Of a stretch of 64,000 nucleotides of DNA, positions 47,925 to 57,147 are shown piece by piece. Under the pieces are notes generated by a model that saw only the letters and a program-made list of their open reading frames with translations, did not search any database and had not been told where the DNA came from. The stretch lies in the NCBI RefSeq assembly GCF_007754425.1, contig NZ_CP037452.1, positions 1,707,501 to 1,771,500 on the forward strand, written 5' to 3'. Every line of letters starts with the position of its first letter. Position 1 is the stretch's first letter. The translations under genes were made by a program, and so were the position numbers. The stretch is from Gimesia fumaroli. GTDB lineage: Bacteria > Planctomycetota > Planctomycetia > Planctomycetales > Planctomycetaceae.

Positions 47925-48794
47925 ATGCGTGACTTTGACTATGAAGCCCCTACTTCAGTGGCTGATGCCGTTGGCCTGTTAGCCAAGAGCAATGGAAGTG
48001 CCCGCCCGCTGGCGGGGGGAACCGATCTGATCGATCATGTTCGAACAGGCAGGTTGACTGCGGATCTGATTGTCGATTTGAAGAAAATTCCGGAGCTCAT
48101 GGTTCTGGAACTAAATGACAAAGGCCTCAGGCTGGGTGCCGCTGTCCCCTGTTACCAGATTTACGAACATCCGGGAATTATCGAAAAATATTCAGCGATT
48201 GCCGACAGCAGCAATATTATTGGCGGGATGCAGATTCAAAACCGGGCCAGTGTCGGGGGAAACCTGGCGAATGCCGGTGCCGCCGCAGATTCAACGCCGG
48301 CTTTAATCGCCTTGGATGCGACCGTAGTGATTTCTGGGCCTTCCGGTACAAAAGAGCTTCCCGTCGATCAATTTTGTACCGGCCCAGGTCAAAACATACT
48401 GGAGCCGGGCGAGATTATCGTCGAACTCAAATTTCCTCCGCGTCCGCCACACAGTGGCTCGCATTATCGCCGGTTTATTCCCCGTAACGAGATGGATATT
48501 GCCGTAGTTGGCGTGGGCGCATCTGTCGTATTGGATGAGAGTGGCGAGAACTTTATCTCTGCCCGCATCGGCCTGGGCGCGGTTGCTGCCAAGCCATTTT
48601 ATGCAGAGGAAGCCAGTGAGGCACTTGCCGGTCAGCCGGTGAGTGACGAAATCATTCAGAAGGCGGCTGCCGCTGCGAAAGCAATTGTGCATCCGATTAC
48701 CGATATGCGGGGGACTCAGGAGTTTCGAACTCATGTGACCGGCGTATTAACCGAACGTGTGATTAAAAAAGCGGTCGAACGTGCTCGCGGATGA
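47925..48794 (+). CDS. Molybdenum hydroxylase, FAD-binding medium subunit
   Basis: About 289 residues from the ATG at 47925, which follows GAGAGGGAC; the frame runs open a further 14 codons upstream with an acidic run that does not look like the family start. FAD motifs are visible as LAGGTDLID and GGNLANAGAAADSTPAL, the second binding the flavin pyrophosphate; the C-terminal CoxM-type domain follows (MDIAVVGVGASVVLDESG). It passes electrons between the 2Fe-2S subunit and FAD. First gene of a four-gene operon. Confidence 0.9.
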   Translation: MRDFDYEAPTSVADAVGLLAKSNGSARPLAGGTDLIDHVRTGRLTADLIVDLKKIPELMVLELNDKGLRLGAAVPCYQIYEHPGIIEKYSAIADSSNIIGGMQIQNRASVGGNLANAGAAADSTPALIALDATVVISGPSGTKELPVDQFCTGPGQNILEPGEIIVELKFPPRPPHSGSHYRRFIPRNEMDIAVVGVGASVVLDESGENFISARIGLGAVAAKPFYAEEASEALAGQPVSDEIIQKAAAAAKAIVHPITDMRGTQEFRTHVTGVLTERVIKKAVERARG

Positions 48795-48864
48795 TTCAGC
48801 GTTTTAACGGATGAATCTCTCAACAATTGAAACAAAATCAGATTTTTTAAATAAGGACTTTTCA

Positions 48865-49371
48865 ATGGCGAAGAAACGGATCGTAACCGCGACTATCAAC
48901 GGCCGTGAAGAGGAGTTCCTCTGCCAGCCCCGGCAGACATTACTCGAAATATTACGTAATACCCTGAACCTGACTGGCGCGAAAGAAGGCTGCTCGAACG
49001 GAAACTGTGGTGCCTGCTCAGTGGTTGTGGACGGCAAAGCCGTCAATAGCTGTATGGTGCTGGGAGTCGAAATGGAAGGCGCCAACATCGAAACCATTGA
49101 AGGCCTGGCCCCCTGCGACGGCTTGGATCCCCTGCAGGAAGCCTTTCTGGAAAACGCGGCGTTGCAGTGCGGAATCTGTACTCCAGGTTATATTATGGCA
49201 GCCAAAGCGTTTCTGGATGAGAATCCCAACCCGACCGAAGAAGAAATTCGTTTCTCGATGGCGGGCAATCTGTGTCGCTGCACCGGCTATGACAAAATTG
49301 TACGTGCAATTCAACAGGCGGCTGAACAACGGGCGGGACAATCGGCTTCATGTGAAAAGGAGACTGTCTAA
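48865..49371 (+). CDS. Molybdenum hydroxylase, 2Fe-2S small subunit
   Basis: 168 residues from the ATG at 48865, preceded by AAGGAC; 18 further codons upstream are open but off-family. Two cluster domains: the plant-type ferredoxin (about 3-80) with EGCSNGNCGACSV and a final Cys in NSCM, and the helical domain with QCGICTPGYI and NLCRCTGYD. All eight cysteines are present. The stop overlaps the start of the large subunit (TAATG), showing coupling. Electron-relay subunit. Confidence 0.93.
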   Translation: MAKKRIVTATINGREEEFLCQPRQTLLEILRNTLNLTGAKEGCSNGNCGACSVVVDGKAVNSCMVLGVEMEGANIETIEGLAPCDGLDPLQEAFLENAALQCGICTPGYIMAAKAFLDENPNPTEEEIRFSMAGNLCRCTGYDKIVRAIQQAAEQRAGQSASCEKETV

Positions 49372-51665
49372 TGGCGACCATTGATGAAACCAAAGCAGCA
49401 GAAGGTAGTGACGAGGCCCCCAAATACAAAGTCATCGGCACCCGTCCCATTCGTCACGACGGTGCTGACAAAGTCACGGGCCGCGCGCTGTATGGTGCGG
49501 ACATTAAGGTCAAAGGCATGATCTACGGCGCGATCCTGCGTAGCCCGCATGCGCATGCGAATATCAAGTCGATTGATATTTCGAAAGCGGAAGCATTGCC
49601 GGGCGTGCGTGCTGTTGCCACCAGTGCGGATCTGCCAGAGCCCGGCGACAAAATTGCCGAGCTGGGTGAAGGCTCGGTTATTCTGAATCATCTTAGCAGC
49701 AATAACCTGGCGCGTACCAAAGTGCTATATAAAGGGCACGCGGTTGCTGCAGTCGCTGCGGATAATCTGCATATTGCACAAGAAGCGGCCAGCTTGATTG
49801 AAGTCGAGTATGAAGTGTTGCCGCCGGTGATGGATGTGCTGAAAGCGATGGAAGATTCCGCTCCTGTTTTAAATCCGGATGTGCGGACCGAAGAAGCATC
49901 CACCGGTGAGAAGGGCGACAAGCCGAGCAATATCGCCAAGCATATCATTTTTGAAAAAGGGGATCTCCAAAAGGGATTCGCTGAAGCAGAGCATATCATC
50001 GAGCGGGAATTCCGCACGGCGACCGTGCATCAGGGATATATCGAGCCCCACGTGGCGACAGCACTCTGGAACAACGATGGACAGATTACCGTCTGGACGT
50101 CGACCCAGGGAACGTTTTCTGTTCGTCAACAGGTGGCGGAATTACTGGATGTGCCTTTGGCACGTGTGAAAGTTGTTCCTGCGGAAATTGGCGGAGGTTT
50201 TGGTGGTAAAATCTCCGTTTATCTGGCACCCGTGGCTGCGGTTTTATCCCGTAAATCAGGTGCACCCGTGCAACTGGTAATGGACCGGGCCGATGTCCTG
50301 GAAGCGACCGGGCCCACTCCTGGTTCTGCGATCAAAATCAAAATGGGCGTCGATGCCGACGGCCGCATCACCGCCGCCGATGCCTGGATGGCGTATGAAG
50401 CAGGCGGCTATCCCGGTTCACCCATTGGTGCCGGTGCGATGTGTGTCTTCTCCTGCTATGACATTCCCAATGGTCGCGTGGAAGGATTTGACGTCTGCGT
50501 CAATAAACCGCGAACAAACGCGTATCGCGCACCTGGTGCCACCAATGCTGCCTTCGCAACCGAAACAGTGGTGGACGAACTCTGTGAAATACTGGGCATG
50601 GAACCGGTTGACTTTCGTCTGCTGAATGCATCGAAAGAAGGAACACGTCGCATTGACGGCGTAACGTACCCCCGCATCGGTTTGGTGGAAACACTGGAAG
50701 CCATCAAGAACAGCGAACACTACAAGACGCCGCTGACTGGCAAAAATCAGGGCAGGGGAATTGGCTCCGGTTTCTGGTTCAATGCCGGACTGAAGTCGGC
50801 TGTGACGGCGACCGTTAACTCGGATGGTTCGGTCGGCTTGTTGGAAGGTTCCACCGATATTGGTGGTTCCCGCACCGCAATCGCGATGCAGTTTGCTGAA
50901 GCTTTGGGGCTGGCGGCGGAAGATATCAAACCGGCAGTGGTCGATACCGACAGTGTCGGTTACACCGATGTGACCGGCGGCAGTCGGGTTACGTATGCGA
51001 CTGGTTGGGCCGCTTATGAAGCCGCTCAGGACCTGAAGCGACAGATAGTCAGCCGTGCTGCTGAGTTATGGGAAGTCGATCCAGGGCAAGTCTCCTACGA
51101 AGACGGTTCCGTCATTGGGCCGGATAAGTCGATGACTTTCAAGGAAATCGCTGTTGAATTGAGTACCACGGGTGAGCCTCTGGTCGGGCGTGGTGTTTCG
51201 AATCACAATGAACCTGGTGGCGCCTTTGGTACGCATCTGGTTGATGTCGAAGTAGACCCCGATACCGGCAAAGTAGATATTTTGCGTTACACAGCCGCCC
51301 AGGACTGTGGTACAGCGATTCACCCCGCGTATGTCGAAGGACAGATTCAGGGTGGTGCCGTTCAGGGGATCGGCTGGGGCTTGAACGAAGAATACTGGTA
51401 TGACGAAGAAGGCAGCATGCGGAATGCGAACTTCCTCGATTACCGGATTCCTACTTGCTATGACTTGCCGATGATTGATGCGATCATTGTGGAAGTACCG
51501 AATCCCGGTCATCCGTTTGGGGTGCGTGGCGTGGGAGAAGTGCCCATCGTACCACCGCCGGCTGCTCTGGAAGCAGCGATTCACAATGCTGTTGACGTGC
51601 GGTTGTATGAGCTGCCGATGTCGCCGCCACGTGTATTGCATGAGCTATTAAAGAAAGAGTCTTGA
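49371..51665 (+). CDS. Molybdenum hydroxylase, Mo-pterin large subunit
   Basis: 764 residues, the usual size for CoxL/XdhB-like large subunits, binding the molybdopterin cofactor. Seen: GGGFGGKISVY, the active-site loop AYRAPGATN, and GVGEVP near the C-terminus, whose Glu is the catalytic base in this family. The AYRAPG loop lacks the AYRCSFR cysteine of true aerobic CO dehydrogenase and is closer to xanthine- or aromatic-type enzymes, so CO oxidation is not supported. It starts one base inside the 2Fe-2S gene. Substrate unknown; a MoaD-like gene follows 19 bp later. Confidence 0.92.
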   Translation: MATIDETKAAEGSDEAPKYKVIGTRPIRHDGADKVTGRALYGADIKVKGMIYGAILRSPHAHANIKSIDISKAEALPGVRAVATSADLPEPGDKIAELGEGSVILNHLSSNNLARTKVLYKGHAVAAVAADNLHIAQEAASLIEVEYEVLPPVMDVLKAMEDSAPVLNPDVRTEEASTGEKGDKPSNIAKHIIFEKGDLQKGFAEAEHIIEREFRTATVHQGYIEPHVATALWNNDGQITVWTSTQGTFSVRQQVAELLDVPLARVKVVPAEIGGGFGGKISVYLAPVAAVLSRKSGAPVQLVMDRADVLEATGPTPGSAIKIKMGVDADGRITAADAWMAYEAGGYPGSPIGAGAMCVFSCYDIPNGRVEGFDVCVNKPRTNAYRAPGATNAAFATETVVDELCEILGMEPVDFRLLNASKEGTRRIDGVTYPRIGLVETLEAIKNSEHYKTPLTGKNQGRGIGSGFWFNAGLKSAVTATVNSDGSVGLLEGSTDIGGSRTAIAMQFAEALGLAAEDIKPAVVDTDSVGYTDVTGGSRVTYATGWAAYEAAQDLKRQIVSRAAELWEVDPGQVSYEDGSVIGPDKSMTFKEIAVELSTTGEPLVGRGVSNHNEPGGAFGTHLVDVEVDPDTGKVDILRYTAAQDCGTAIHPAYVEGQIQGGAVQGIGWGLNEEYWYDEEGSMRNANFLDYRIPTCYDLPMIDAIIVEVPNPGHPFGVRGVGEVPIVPPPAALEAAIHNAVDVRLYELPMSPPRVLHELLKKES

Positions 51666-51683
51666 TCAGGAGTTGAACCGAGT

Positions 51684-51947
51684 ATGCCTCGCCTGTTTAT
51701 TCCCCCCTCACTCAGACCATTTTGTGAGGGAGAGGAAGAAGTGAATGTGGAAGGGGCTACCGTTCTCGAAGCGGTTCAATCTCTGGATCAGCAGTATCCG
51801 GGTGTGATGGAGCGACTCTGTCCTGAGGGAAAACTCAGGGCAGGGATCGCCGTCACCGTCGATCAAAACGTGACCCCCCGCGGCCTCGCCCAAAAAGTCA
51901 GTTCTGATAGTGAAATTCATTTTCTCCCCGCCATTGGTGGTGGATAA
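51684..51947 (+). CDS. MoaD/ThiS-family sulfur-carrier protein
   Basis: 87 residues with a ubiquitin-like fold pattern and C-terminal FLPAIGGG; the Gly-Gly end is the thiocarboxylation site of MoaD and ThiS. The central GATVLEAVQSLDQQYPG matches MoaD-like helices. AGGAGTT lies upstream, and the gene is 19 bp after the Mo-pterin large subunit, so it is probably a cofactor-assembly carrier for this enzyme. The three final glycines are one more than usual. No MoaE or MoeB partner is in the window. Confidence 0.82.
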   Translation: MPRLFIPPSLRPFCEGEEEVNVEGATVLEAVQSLDQQYPGVMERLCPEGKLRAGIAVTVDQNVTPRGLAQKVSSDSEIHFLPAIGGG

Positions 51948-52042
51948 AGTTGATTCGGTTCTTTTATAATTCGTAAACATAAACTGAATCGCGCCCAGTT
52001 TGATTCATCAATCTCGTAGCAGATATCTGGCGAAAAAAAATC

Positions 52043-53290
52043 ATGTCTCAAATTAATCCCTTACTGTGGAGCAGTAACAGGAAACGCTTCCTGGTCGTCT
52101 GTCTGGTGTGCGTTGCCATTGGTGCGCTGGTTTATCTCAAGGGCAATCGGTTCGAAAATCAAGCGATCACAGAACTGGTTGAGGCAGTTGAATCCTATAA
52201 TGTTCCCGCAACGGAAGCAGCCCTCATAAAAGTAAAAGCGGAGGGAGTAACCGAACCGGCGGTTTTACGGCTGATCGAGTTACTGGATACGCATCCCACA
52301 ACCGTTTATGCGCCGACGCTCAGTCTGGCCTTTACCGAACTGGAACCGACCTCCATCTCCGGCCTGGTGGAAAGTATGAAACCAGGGTCAGCGACGAAGT
52401 TACGGACTCAGGTGATTTATATGTTGGGGAAAATTACCTCTGCAAAAGCACATCCGGAGGTCGTCCAGGCTTTAGTTCAAGCTTTCAATGACAAGCACAG
52501 TAGCGTCAGATTTTCTGCCGCCCAGGCCGTCGCCCGAATCGATCCAACCCAGGCAGAGCAGACGCTTCCTGTTCTGGTCGCATTCTTAAAAGATCCCAGT
52601 GGCGCTGTGCGTGCGGAAGCAATTTTTCATATCGGGCTGTTCGGAAAACGGGCAGAAAAAGTACTTCCCCAATTGCTGCTCGCATTGAAGGACCCCGTCG
52701 TGACCGTTCGCATGATTGCTGCCAAATCGATCGGTGAAGTGGGAACGCCTGGCAGCAACGTCATAGCTGCGCTCTCAGAATTGTTACTTGATCGGAGCCT
52801 TGACTGTCGCAGTCAGGCAGCAGCGGCACTCGCACAATTTGGATCTCAAGCAGAACCGGCAGTTCCTACAATTATCAAATCGATGAAATCGCTCAAGAAG
52901 CCGGACCGCCATAGTAGACGCCAGCACGAAGTGGCGCGTAGTTCCATGATCAGCGCGCTCGGAGCCATCGGTTCCGCTTCACCGGAAGTTGTGCAAACAC
53001 TGATCGATACATTAAATGAAAAACAATTCGGGGTCGCTCGGGTCGCCGCTGCTACTTCATTAAAGAACCTGGGGCCCAGCGCAATCAAAGCAGTACCCGA
53101 TCTAGTCAAGATCATTGATCAATCAAAAGCGAACATGAAAGACGACTCGGAAATCAGTCCGGCGGAAAAGATTCAGAACGAAATGCGGCTCGACTACCGA
53201 CTCAGCACGGAAGCAGCAATCGCCCTCAAAGCAATCGACCGGGAAACGTTCGAGCGGGTTCAAAACGGATCCTATATTGAGATGCAATAG
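52043..53290 (+). CDS. HEAT-repeat protein with N-terminal membrane anchor
   Basis: 415 residues. An N-terminal hydrophobic segment (FLVVCLVCVAIGALVYL, about 16-32) is followed by helical HEAT-type repeats from about 85 to 380 with the periodic motif (D/N)(K/P)xxxVRxxAAxxxxxIG (seen as SSVRFSAAQAVARI, GAVRAEAIFHIGLF, VTVRMIAAKSIGEV, FGVARVAAATSLKNLG). Likely a membrane-bound scaffold facing the periplasm or cytoplasm. It follows the MoaD gene by about 95 bp; a link to the Mo enzyme is uncertain. Confidence 0.72.
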   Translation: MSQINPLLWSSNRKRFLVVCLVCVAIGALVYLKGNRFENQAITELVEAVESYNVPATEAALIKVKAEGVTEPAVLRLIELLDTHPTTVYAPTLSLAFTELEPTSISGLVESMKPGSATKLRTQVIYMLGKITSAKAHPEVVQALVQAFNDKHSSVRFSAAQAVARIDPTQAEQTLPVLVAFLKDPSGAVRAEAIFHIGLFGKRAEKVLPQLLLALKDPVVTVRMIAAKSIGEVGTPGSNVIAALSELLLDRSLDCRSQAAAALAQFGSQAEPAVPTIIKSMKSLKKPDRHSRRQHEVARSSMISALGAIGSASPEVVQTLIDTLNEKQFGVARVAAATSLKNLGPSAIKAVPDLVKIIDQSKANMKDDSEISPAEKIQNEMRLDYRLSTEAAIALKAIDRETFERVQNGSYIEMQ

Positions 53291-53545
53291 GCTGGGGAAG
53301 ACCTCCGAGTTTGATGATCGAGGGTATCTCCGGAGGGCTCCAAATGTAATTCGGAGTTGTCGTGAGACAACAGGCGGTGGCAGTGTATTTGAACTTTAAT
53401 ACAAAGACGTGCCTTATTTTCTTTGTTGATTAAGATTTGGTGTGCATTCTTCTGACTCGTACGATGAAACAGCGACCTCCTGCTCGCTGCGCTCGGACCG
53501 AATTGCATTCGGCCCCACCCAGAGATGTCTTTCGACTGGGAAGTG

Positions 53546-53932
53546 TTATTCCGCAGGTCCGGTTTTCAAGAGTTCATTCACTACATCCACCAGATCGTCG
53601 ATCTGATAGGGTTTGGGAATGAAGCGGTCGACGCCTCGGTCGAGGGCCAGTTCCCGGTATTTGGGCTCGGTATTGCCGGTGACCATGATGATACGGGGGG
53701 CACGGTGTCTTTGGTTGATAATGCTGTCGAGGACGGCAAAGCCGCTACGGCGGGGCATGACCAGGTCCAGCAGGACAAGGTCGGGAGCGTCCCGTTCGAT
53801 TTTCATGACGCCTTCGTTGCCGTCATGAGCCGTTAACACTTGATAACCGGCGGCTTCCAATGCCATTTGCAGGGGCTCAGTCAGCCCTTCGTCATCATCG
53901 ATGATTAAAACGCGTTTTTGAGGAGATATGTT
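53546..53932 (-). CDS. Single-domain response regulator
   Basis: 128 residues, one receiver domain only, from the ATG at 53932; a GTG at 53968 is an alternative start. The acid pocket (LIIDDDEG), phospho-acceptor Asp in LVLLDLVMP, Thr in MVTGN and Lys in IPKPY are all present, so phosphorylation looks possible. No output domain is attached. It lies between the HEAT gene and purA and is isolated, so its kinase is elsewhere. Confidence 0.88.
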   Translation of the reverse strand, partial: NISPQKRVLIIDDDEGLTEPLQMALEAAGYQVLTAHDGNEGVMKIERDAPDLVLLDLVMPRRSGFAVLDSIINQRHRAPRIIMVTGNTEPKYRELALDRGVDRFIPKPYQIDDLVDVVNELLKTGPAE

Positions 53933-54175
53933 CATTAGCTTGGCGTAATTTCCTGATCTGGCCCGCACTTAAGAATTGTGCACGGGGAATTATATCACCT
54001 GATGTACCGAAAATCCAATTATTAAGAGCAACCTGAGTCGTGGCGCTCCCCAAATAGGAATCTGTTCGATAAAATGGGCCGGTGCGCGCGTTGTATGCGC
54101 CGTTTTTGATTCTATCGTGAATCAATGTTGATGGTCATTTCTCAATATTTTTTACTCAACCAGTGGGATAGTGTA

Positions 54176-55462
54176 GTGTCAGCGACGTCGGTAATTGGAT
54201 TACAGTGGGGCGATGAAGCCAAGGGCAAGATTGTAGACTTACTTTCAGAGCAGCACGAAATCGTGGTGCGCTACCTGGGAGGCAATAACGCAGGCCACAC
54301 TGTCAAATTTGATGGAAAAACCTATAAACTCTCATTGTTGCCAGCTGGCGTGCTGAATCCGAATGTGACGTCCGTGATTACCGGCGGAGTGGTGATCAAC
54401 CCCAAGGCCTTCCTAAAGGAGATGGCATCAATTGTGGAGCAGAATGGCCCGATTGAAGCGAGTCGGCTCTTGATCAGTGACCGTGCGCATGTGATTTTTC
54501 CTTATCATATGCAGGAAGAAGTCATTTTTGAAAACAGCCGTAAAGAGAAAGCCATTGGGACGACCATGCGGGGAATAGGAACCTGCTATCGCGATAAAGC
54601 GGGGCGGACACATGCGATCCGGATGGGCGATCTGGTTCGTCCCGATTTCTTTCGCAGCCGTCTGGAAGAGATTGTGCCTTATAAAAACAAGATGTTTCAA
54701 TCATTGGATCCCGAGTCAGAACCATTGTCTGTTGACGCGATCTACGAAGAATATTCCGGTTATGCTGAAACGCTGAAACCACATGTCGTTGATACGAGTG
54801 CTTATCTGCTGAAGGCCGTTGACGAAAAACGTAAAATTCTGTTCGAAGGTGCACAGGGAAGCCTGCTGGATATTGACCATGGTACGTTTCCTTATGTGAC
54901 CTCATCCAACAGTTCGGGGTGTGGCATTCATAATGGAAGTGGTGTCTCGGAACGGTATATCGACAAGATGATCGGGGTCGTCAAAGCGTATACTACCCGG
55001 GTTGGCGGCGGGCCGTTTGTGACCGAACTGCATGATGAAATCGGTCAGCGGATTCGCGATGTGGGGAATGAATACGGAACCGTGACCGGCCGTCCCAGGC
55101 GGTGTGGCTGGTTCGATGCTGTTGCAACCCGCTACGGAGCCAACATCAGCGGTGTTGACTGCATAGCCGTGATGTTGCTGGATGTCTTAAGCGGGCTGGA
55201 CGAGTTGAAGATCTGTGAAGCCTATGATGTGAATGGTACGCAGGTCACTGATTTCCCCAGCCATATTCTCGATCTGGAACAGGCAAAGCCGGTCTATCGA
55301 AGTATTCCTGGTTGGAAAGAAGATATTACCGGGATTCGCCGGATGGAAGACCTGCCGGAAAACGCGATTGCCTATATCAAAGCAGTCGAAGAGATCATCG
55401 GCAAACCGGTCGAGATCGTTTCCGTGGGCCCCGACCGTGAACAGACGATTTTGTTGAAATAG
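54176..55462 (+). CDS. purA: Adenylosuccinate synthetase
   Basis: First committed step from IMP to AMP, using GTP and aspartate. I prefer the GTG at 54176, giving about 428 residues with the classical N-terminus ([19 protein letters not shown]); the frame is open for 17 more codons that look non-family. Motifs: phosphate loop GDEAKGK (usual GDEGKGK, one substitution), the GNNAGHT block, and [10 protein letters not shown] near the C-terminus. A RAYT-type element lies immediately downstream, 68 bp after the stop. Confidence 0.95.
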   Translation: MSATSVIGLQWGDEAKGKIVDLLSEQHEIVVRYLGGNNAGHTVKFDGKTYKLSLLPAGVLNPNVTSVITGGVVINPKAFLKEMASIVEQNGPIEASRLLISDRAHVIFPYHMQEEVIFENSRKEKAIGTTMRGIGTCYRDKAGRTHAIRMGDLVRPDFFRSRLEEIVPYKNKMFQSLDPESEPLSVDAIYEEYSGYAETLKPHVVDTSAYLLKAVDEKRKILFEGAQGSLLDIDHGTFPYVTSSNSSGCGIHNGSGVSERYIDKMIGVVKAYTTRVGGGPFVTELHDEIGQRIRDVGNEYGTVTGRPRRCGWFDAVATRYGANISGVDCIAVMLLDVLSGLDELKICEAYDVNGTQVTDFPSHILDLEQAKPVYRSIPGWKEDITGIRRMEDLPENAIAYIKAVEEIIGKPVEIVSVGPDREQTILLK

Positions 55463-55529
55463 GCTTTTCAGGTCTTCTCTACAATAACAGGGTTGTTGTG
55501 AGATCATAGAAGATCGTTATGCAATGTCT

Positions 55530-55560
55530 GGGTGCCATCTGTCGGCTTGTCCGACAGTGC
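55530..55560 (+). repeat. Left inverted hairpin repeat of the RAYT unit
   Basis: 31 bases with the core CTGTCGG-CTTGT-CCGACAG hairpin behind a GGGTGCC head. The mirror copy at 56366-56396 is identical apart from two substitutions. This is the REP-like architecture expected for a RAYT. Confidence 0.85.
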
Positions 55561-55587
55561 CCGGCTCAGTTTCTTGAAACGTATTCG

Positions 55588-56172
55588 CTATTGGACTTCA
55601 AAGAATTCCCAAGGTAAACCGTGTATTTGAGGTAAATCTGGATCAACGACTTTACCATCACTCTCGTACCAACGAGCACTTGACCATTTCCATGAACTAG
55701 AGTCGTTCGAGAGTTTACGTTTGACAGGATTTAAGTGGATATAATTGATCGCGTTTTCGACTGCTTGTTTTGTTGACAAATTGCGATCGTATCCGGGGCC
55801 TTTCTGCCAAAAGTGAAATACAGATTTCCCTGAATTCTTTTTTGATGTCAGTTCCAAGACTAAGTCGTTGTTCTTCTGAATTAGAAGTTCTTTTATTCTG
55901 TATGAAAAAGGGCGTTTGATCGCTGCAAGTAGTCGATCAATCTTACATTCGTTGCTCTCCGGATAAACGAAGAGATGTAAATGCTCAGGCATTATAACGA
56001 AGGCAATTAAGCGGAAATGGTGACGTACTAGAGCTTGATCAATTGATTGACATAGCAGCTTGTTCCAAATCGGGTTCGTCAGTAGAGGTTTTCTTTGATA
56101 ACACGAAAAAGTTAATTCATGACAATCACCCGGTTCATGGAAATGTTTGATTTGTTTTCGAGGAGAAGTCAT
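55588..56172 (-). CDS. REP-associated tyrosine transposase (Y1, IS200-like)
   Basis: 194 residues. The HUH motif is HLHLF in MPEHLHLFVYPE, and the catalytic tyrosine lies in INYIHLNPVKR, the diagnostic RAYT C-terminal helix. A conserved start (HFHEPGDCHELTFSCYQRKPLL) matches the family. AAGGCGAAAACC precedes the ATG. It is intact, with no frameshift, flanked by hairpin repeats it presumably recognises. RAYTs are single-copy domesticated relatives of IS200/IS605 and spread REP sequences. Confidence 0.9.
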   Translation of the reverse strand: MTSPRKQIKHFHEPGDCHELTFSCYQRKPLLTNPIWNKLLCQSIDQALVRHHFRLIAFVIMPEHLHLFVYPESNECKIDRLLAAIKRPFSYRIKELLIQKNNDLVLELTSKKNSGKSVFHFWQKGPGYDRNLSTKQAVENAINYIHLNPVKRKLSNDSSSWKWSSARWYESDGKVVDPDLPQIHGLPWEFFEVQ

Positions 56173-56365
56173 GGTTTTCGCCTTGGAAGAAATCTCAGTT
56201 TCTTTTATGGGCTAGGTGAATTTCAGGCATTTTATACTATTCAGAAATCGTATTGAGTTTAAAAGATAGAAGAACTGACTATTGGTTACTACCTTTTTTT
56301 CATTGGGAAAGGATTTAATACTCAAATACATCTATGTCAGAAGTTGGTCGGTAGATAGAAATTGC

Positions 56366-56396
56366 ACTGTCGGGCAAGCCGACAGGTGGCACCCTG
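56366..56396 (-). repeat. Right inverted hairpin repeat of the RAYT unit
   Basis: Reverse-complement of the left copy at 55530-55560, 29 of 31 bases identical. Stem CTGTCGG/CCGACAG on a five-base loop. Shares a 13-base block (TCGGGCAAGCCGA) with position 56967-56979. Confidence 0.85.
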
Positions 56397-56453
56397 TGTA
56401 AGGGGATGTAAAGTGTGAATCGCTATAGAAAATAAAATGATCTGCCTTAACAG

Positions 56454-56885
56454 CTATTCCACAACGACCCCTTTCTTGAGAATCAGGTTGGCATACAGGG
56501 CCGTTTCGCTGGTGGCGACGATGGCGTAGGCCAGTTTTGCCCGTTCATAAAATTCGAAGCGTTCAATTTTTTCCAGTTCGAATTTCCGACTGTCATGCTT
56601 TTGAATGAGTTGCTGGTAGGTGCTCCAGATGGGAGGCTCCGCCGTTTTTTCGTCGACGGGGTTCATTAAGCCGGCCGGCTGATCTACGAACGTATCAAGC
56701 GGGAAGAACTGCAGCATCGCATCTAAGATTTCAGGGACACCATGACCGTCAAGGCGGATGATCCGCTGGGCGTGTGAGTCGGCGGGGAAGTTTCCGTCTG
56801 CGAGTACAATATCATCGCCGTGCCCCATATTCATCATTGTGTTCATCAGATCGGGGGAGAGTATCGGAGGAATTCCTTTGAGCAT
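56454..56885 (-). CDS. RbsD/FucU family sugar mutarotase
   Basis: 143 residues of the RbsD/FucU family, which interconverts sugar anomers (fucose or ribose). Seen: MLKGIPPILSPDLMNTMMNMGHGDDIVLADGNFP, shortened here to its key elements, namely the leading Lys and the GHGDDIVLADGNFP block with catalytic His and Asp, plus the C-terminal YANLILKKG. AAGGGAAATGCG precedes the ATG. It stands alone, so which sugar it serves is unknown, although length favours FucU-type. Next to the RAYT unit. Confidence 0.85.
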   Translation of the reverse strand: MLKGIPPILSPDLMNTMMNMGHGDDIVLADGNFPADSHAQRIIRLDGHGVPEILDAMLQFFPLDTFVDQPAGLMNPVDEKTAEPPIWSTYQQLIQKHDSRKFELEKIERFEFYERAKLAYAIVATSETALYANLILKKGVVVE

Positions 56886-56966
56886 CGCATTTCCCTTTTT
56901 ATTGTGAATGTTTGTAGATCGCTGTCAGTGGTTGCCTTGATTTTGAAGGCTCAAAAGTCAAATGAA

Positions 56967-56979
56967 TCGGGCAAGCCGA
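56967..56979. repeat. Degenerate fragment of the hairpin repeat
   Basis: TCGGGCAAGCCGA, an exact 13-base match to the right RAYT repeat but without the GTGCC head and the paired arm. It lies upstream of the fucU-like gene and sucC. Could be chance or a decayed REP copy. Confidence 0.4.
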
Positions 56980-57147
56980 TTGGATTTCCATTATGCAGAA
57001 ATTTTACGGCGAAGGCGAGGATGGCTTGCTGGATATGCCGTCGTGAACCCGTTATGATGGCCTGAGTTCAAGATGGTGGCTCGCCATTTTTTGAATCGCC
57101 GTTAATCTAGTCGGTAGCAAATTTTCAGGAGAAAGTCTGAAAAATCA

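Larger units (their letters stand above)
55530..56396. mobile_element. RAYT (REP-associated tyrosine transposase) unit
   Basis: 867-bp unit between purA and the fucU-like gene: a single IS200-like transposase gene bounded on both sides by 31-bp hairpin repeats in opposite orientation. It interrupts otherwise housekeeping genes and its coding region is visibly more AT-rich. No target-site duplication was recognised, consistent with HUH-type transposition. Confidence 0.75.

Noticed and set aside
49371-51665. Aerobic carbon monoxide dehydrogenase
   Set aside because: The AYRCSFR active-site cysteine loop is replaced by AYRAPG.
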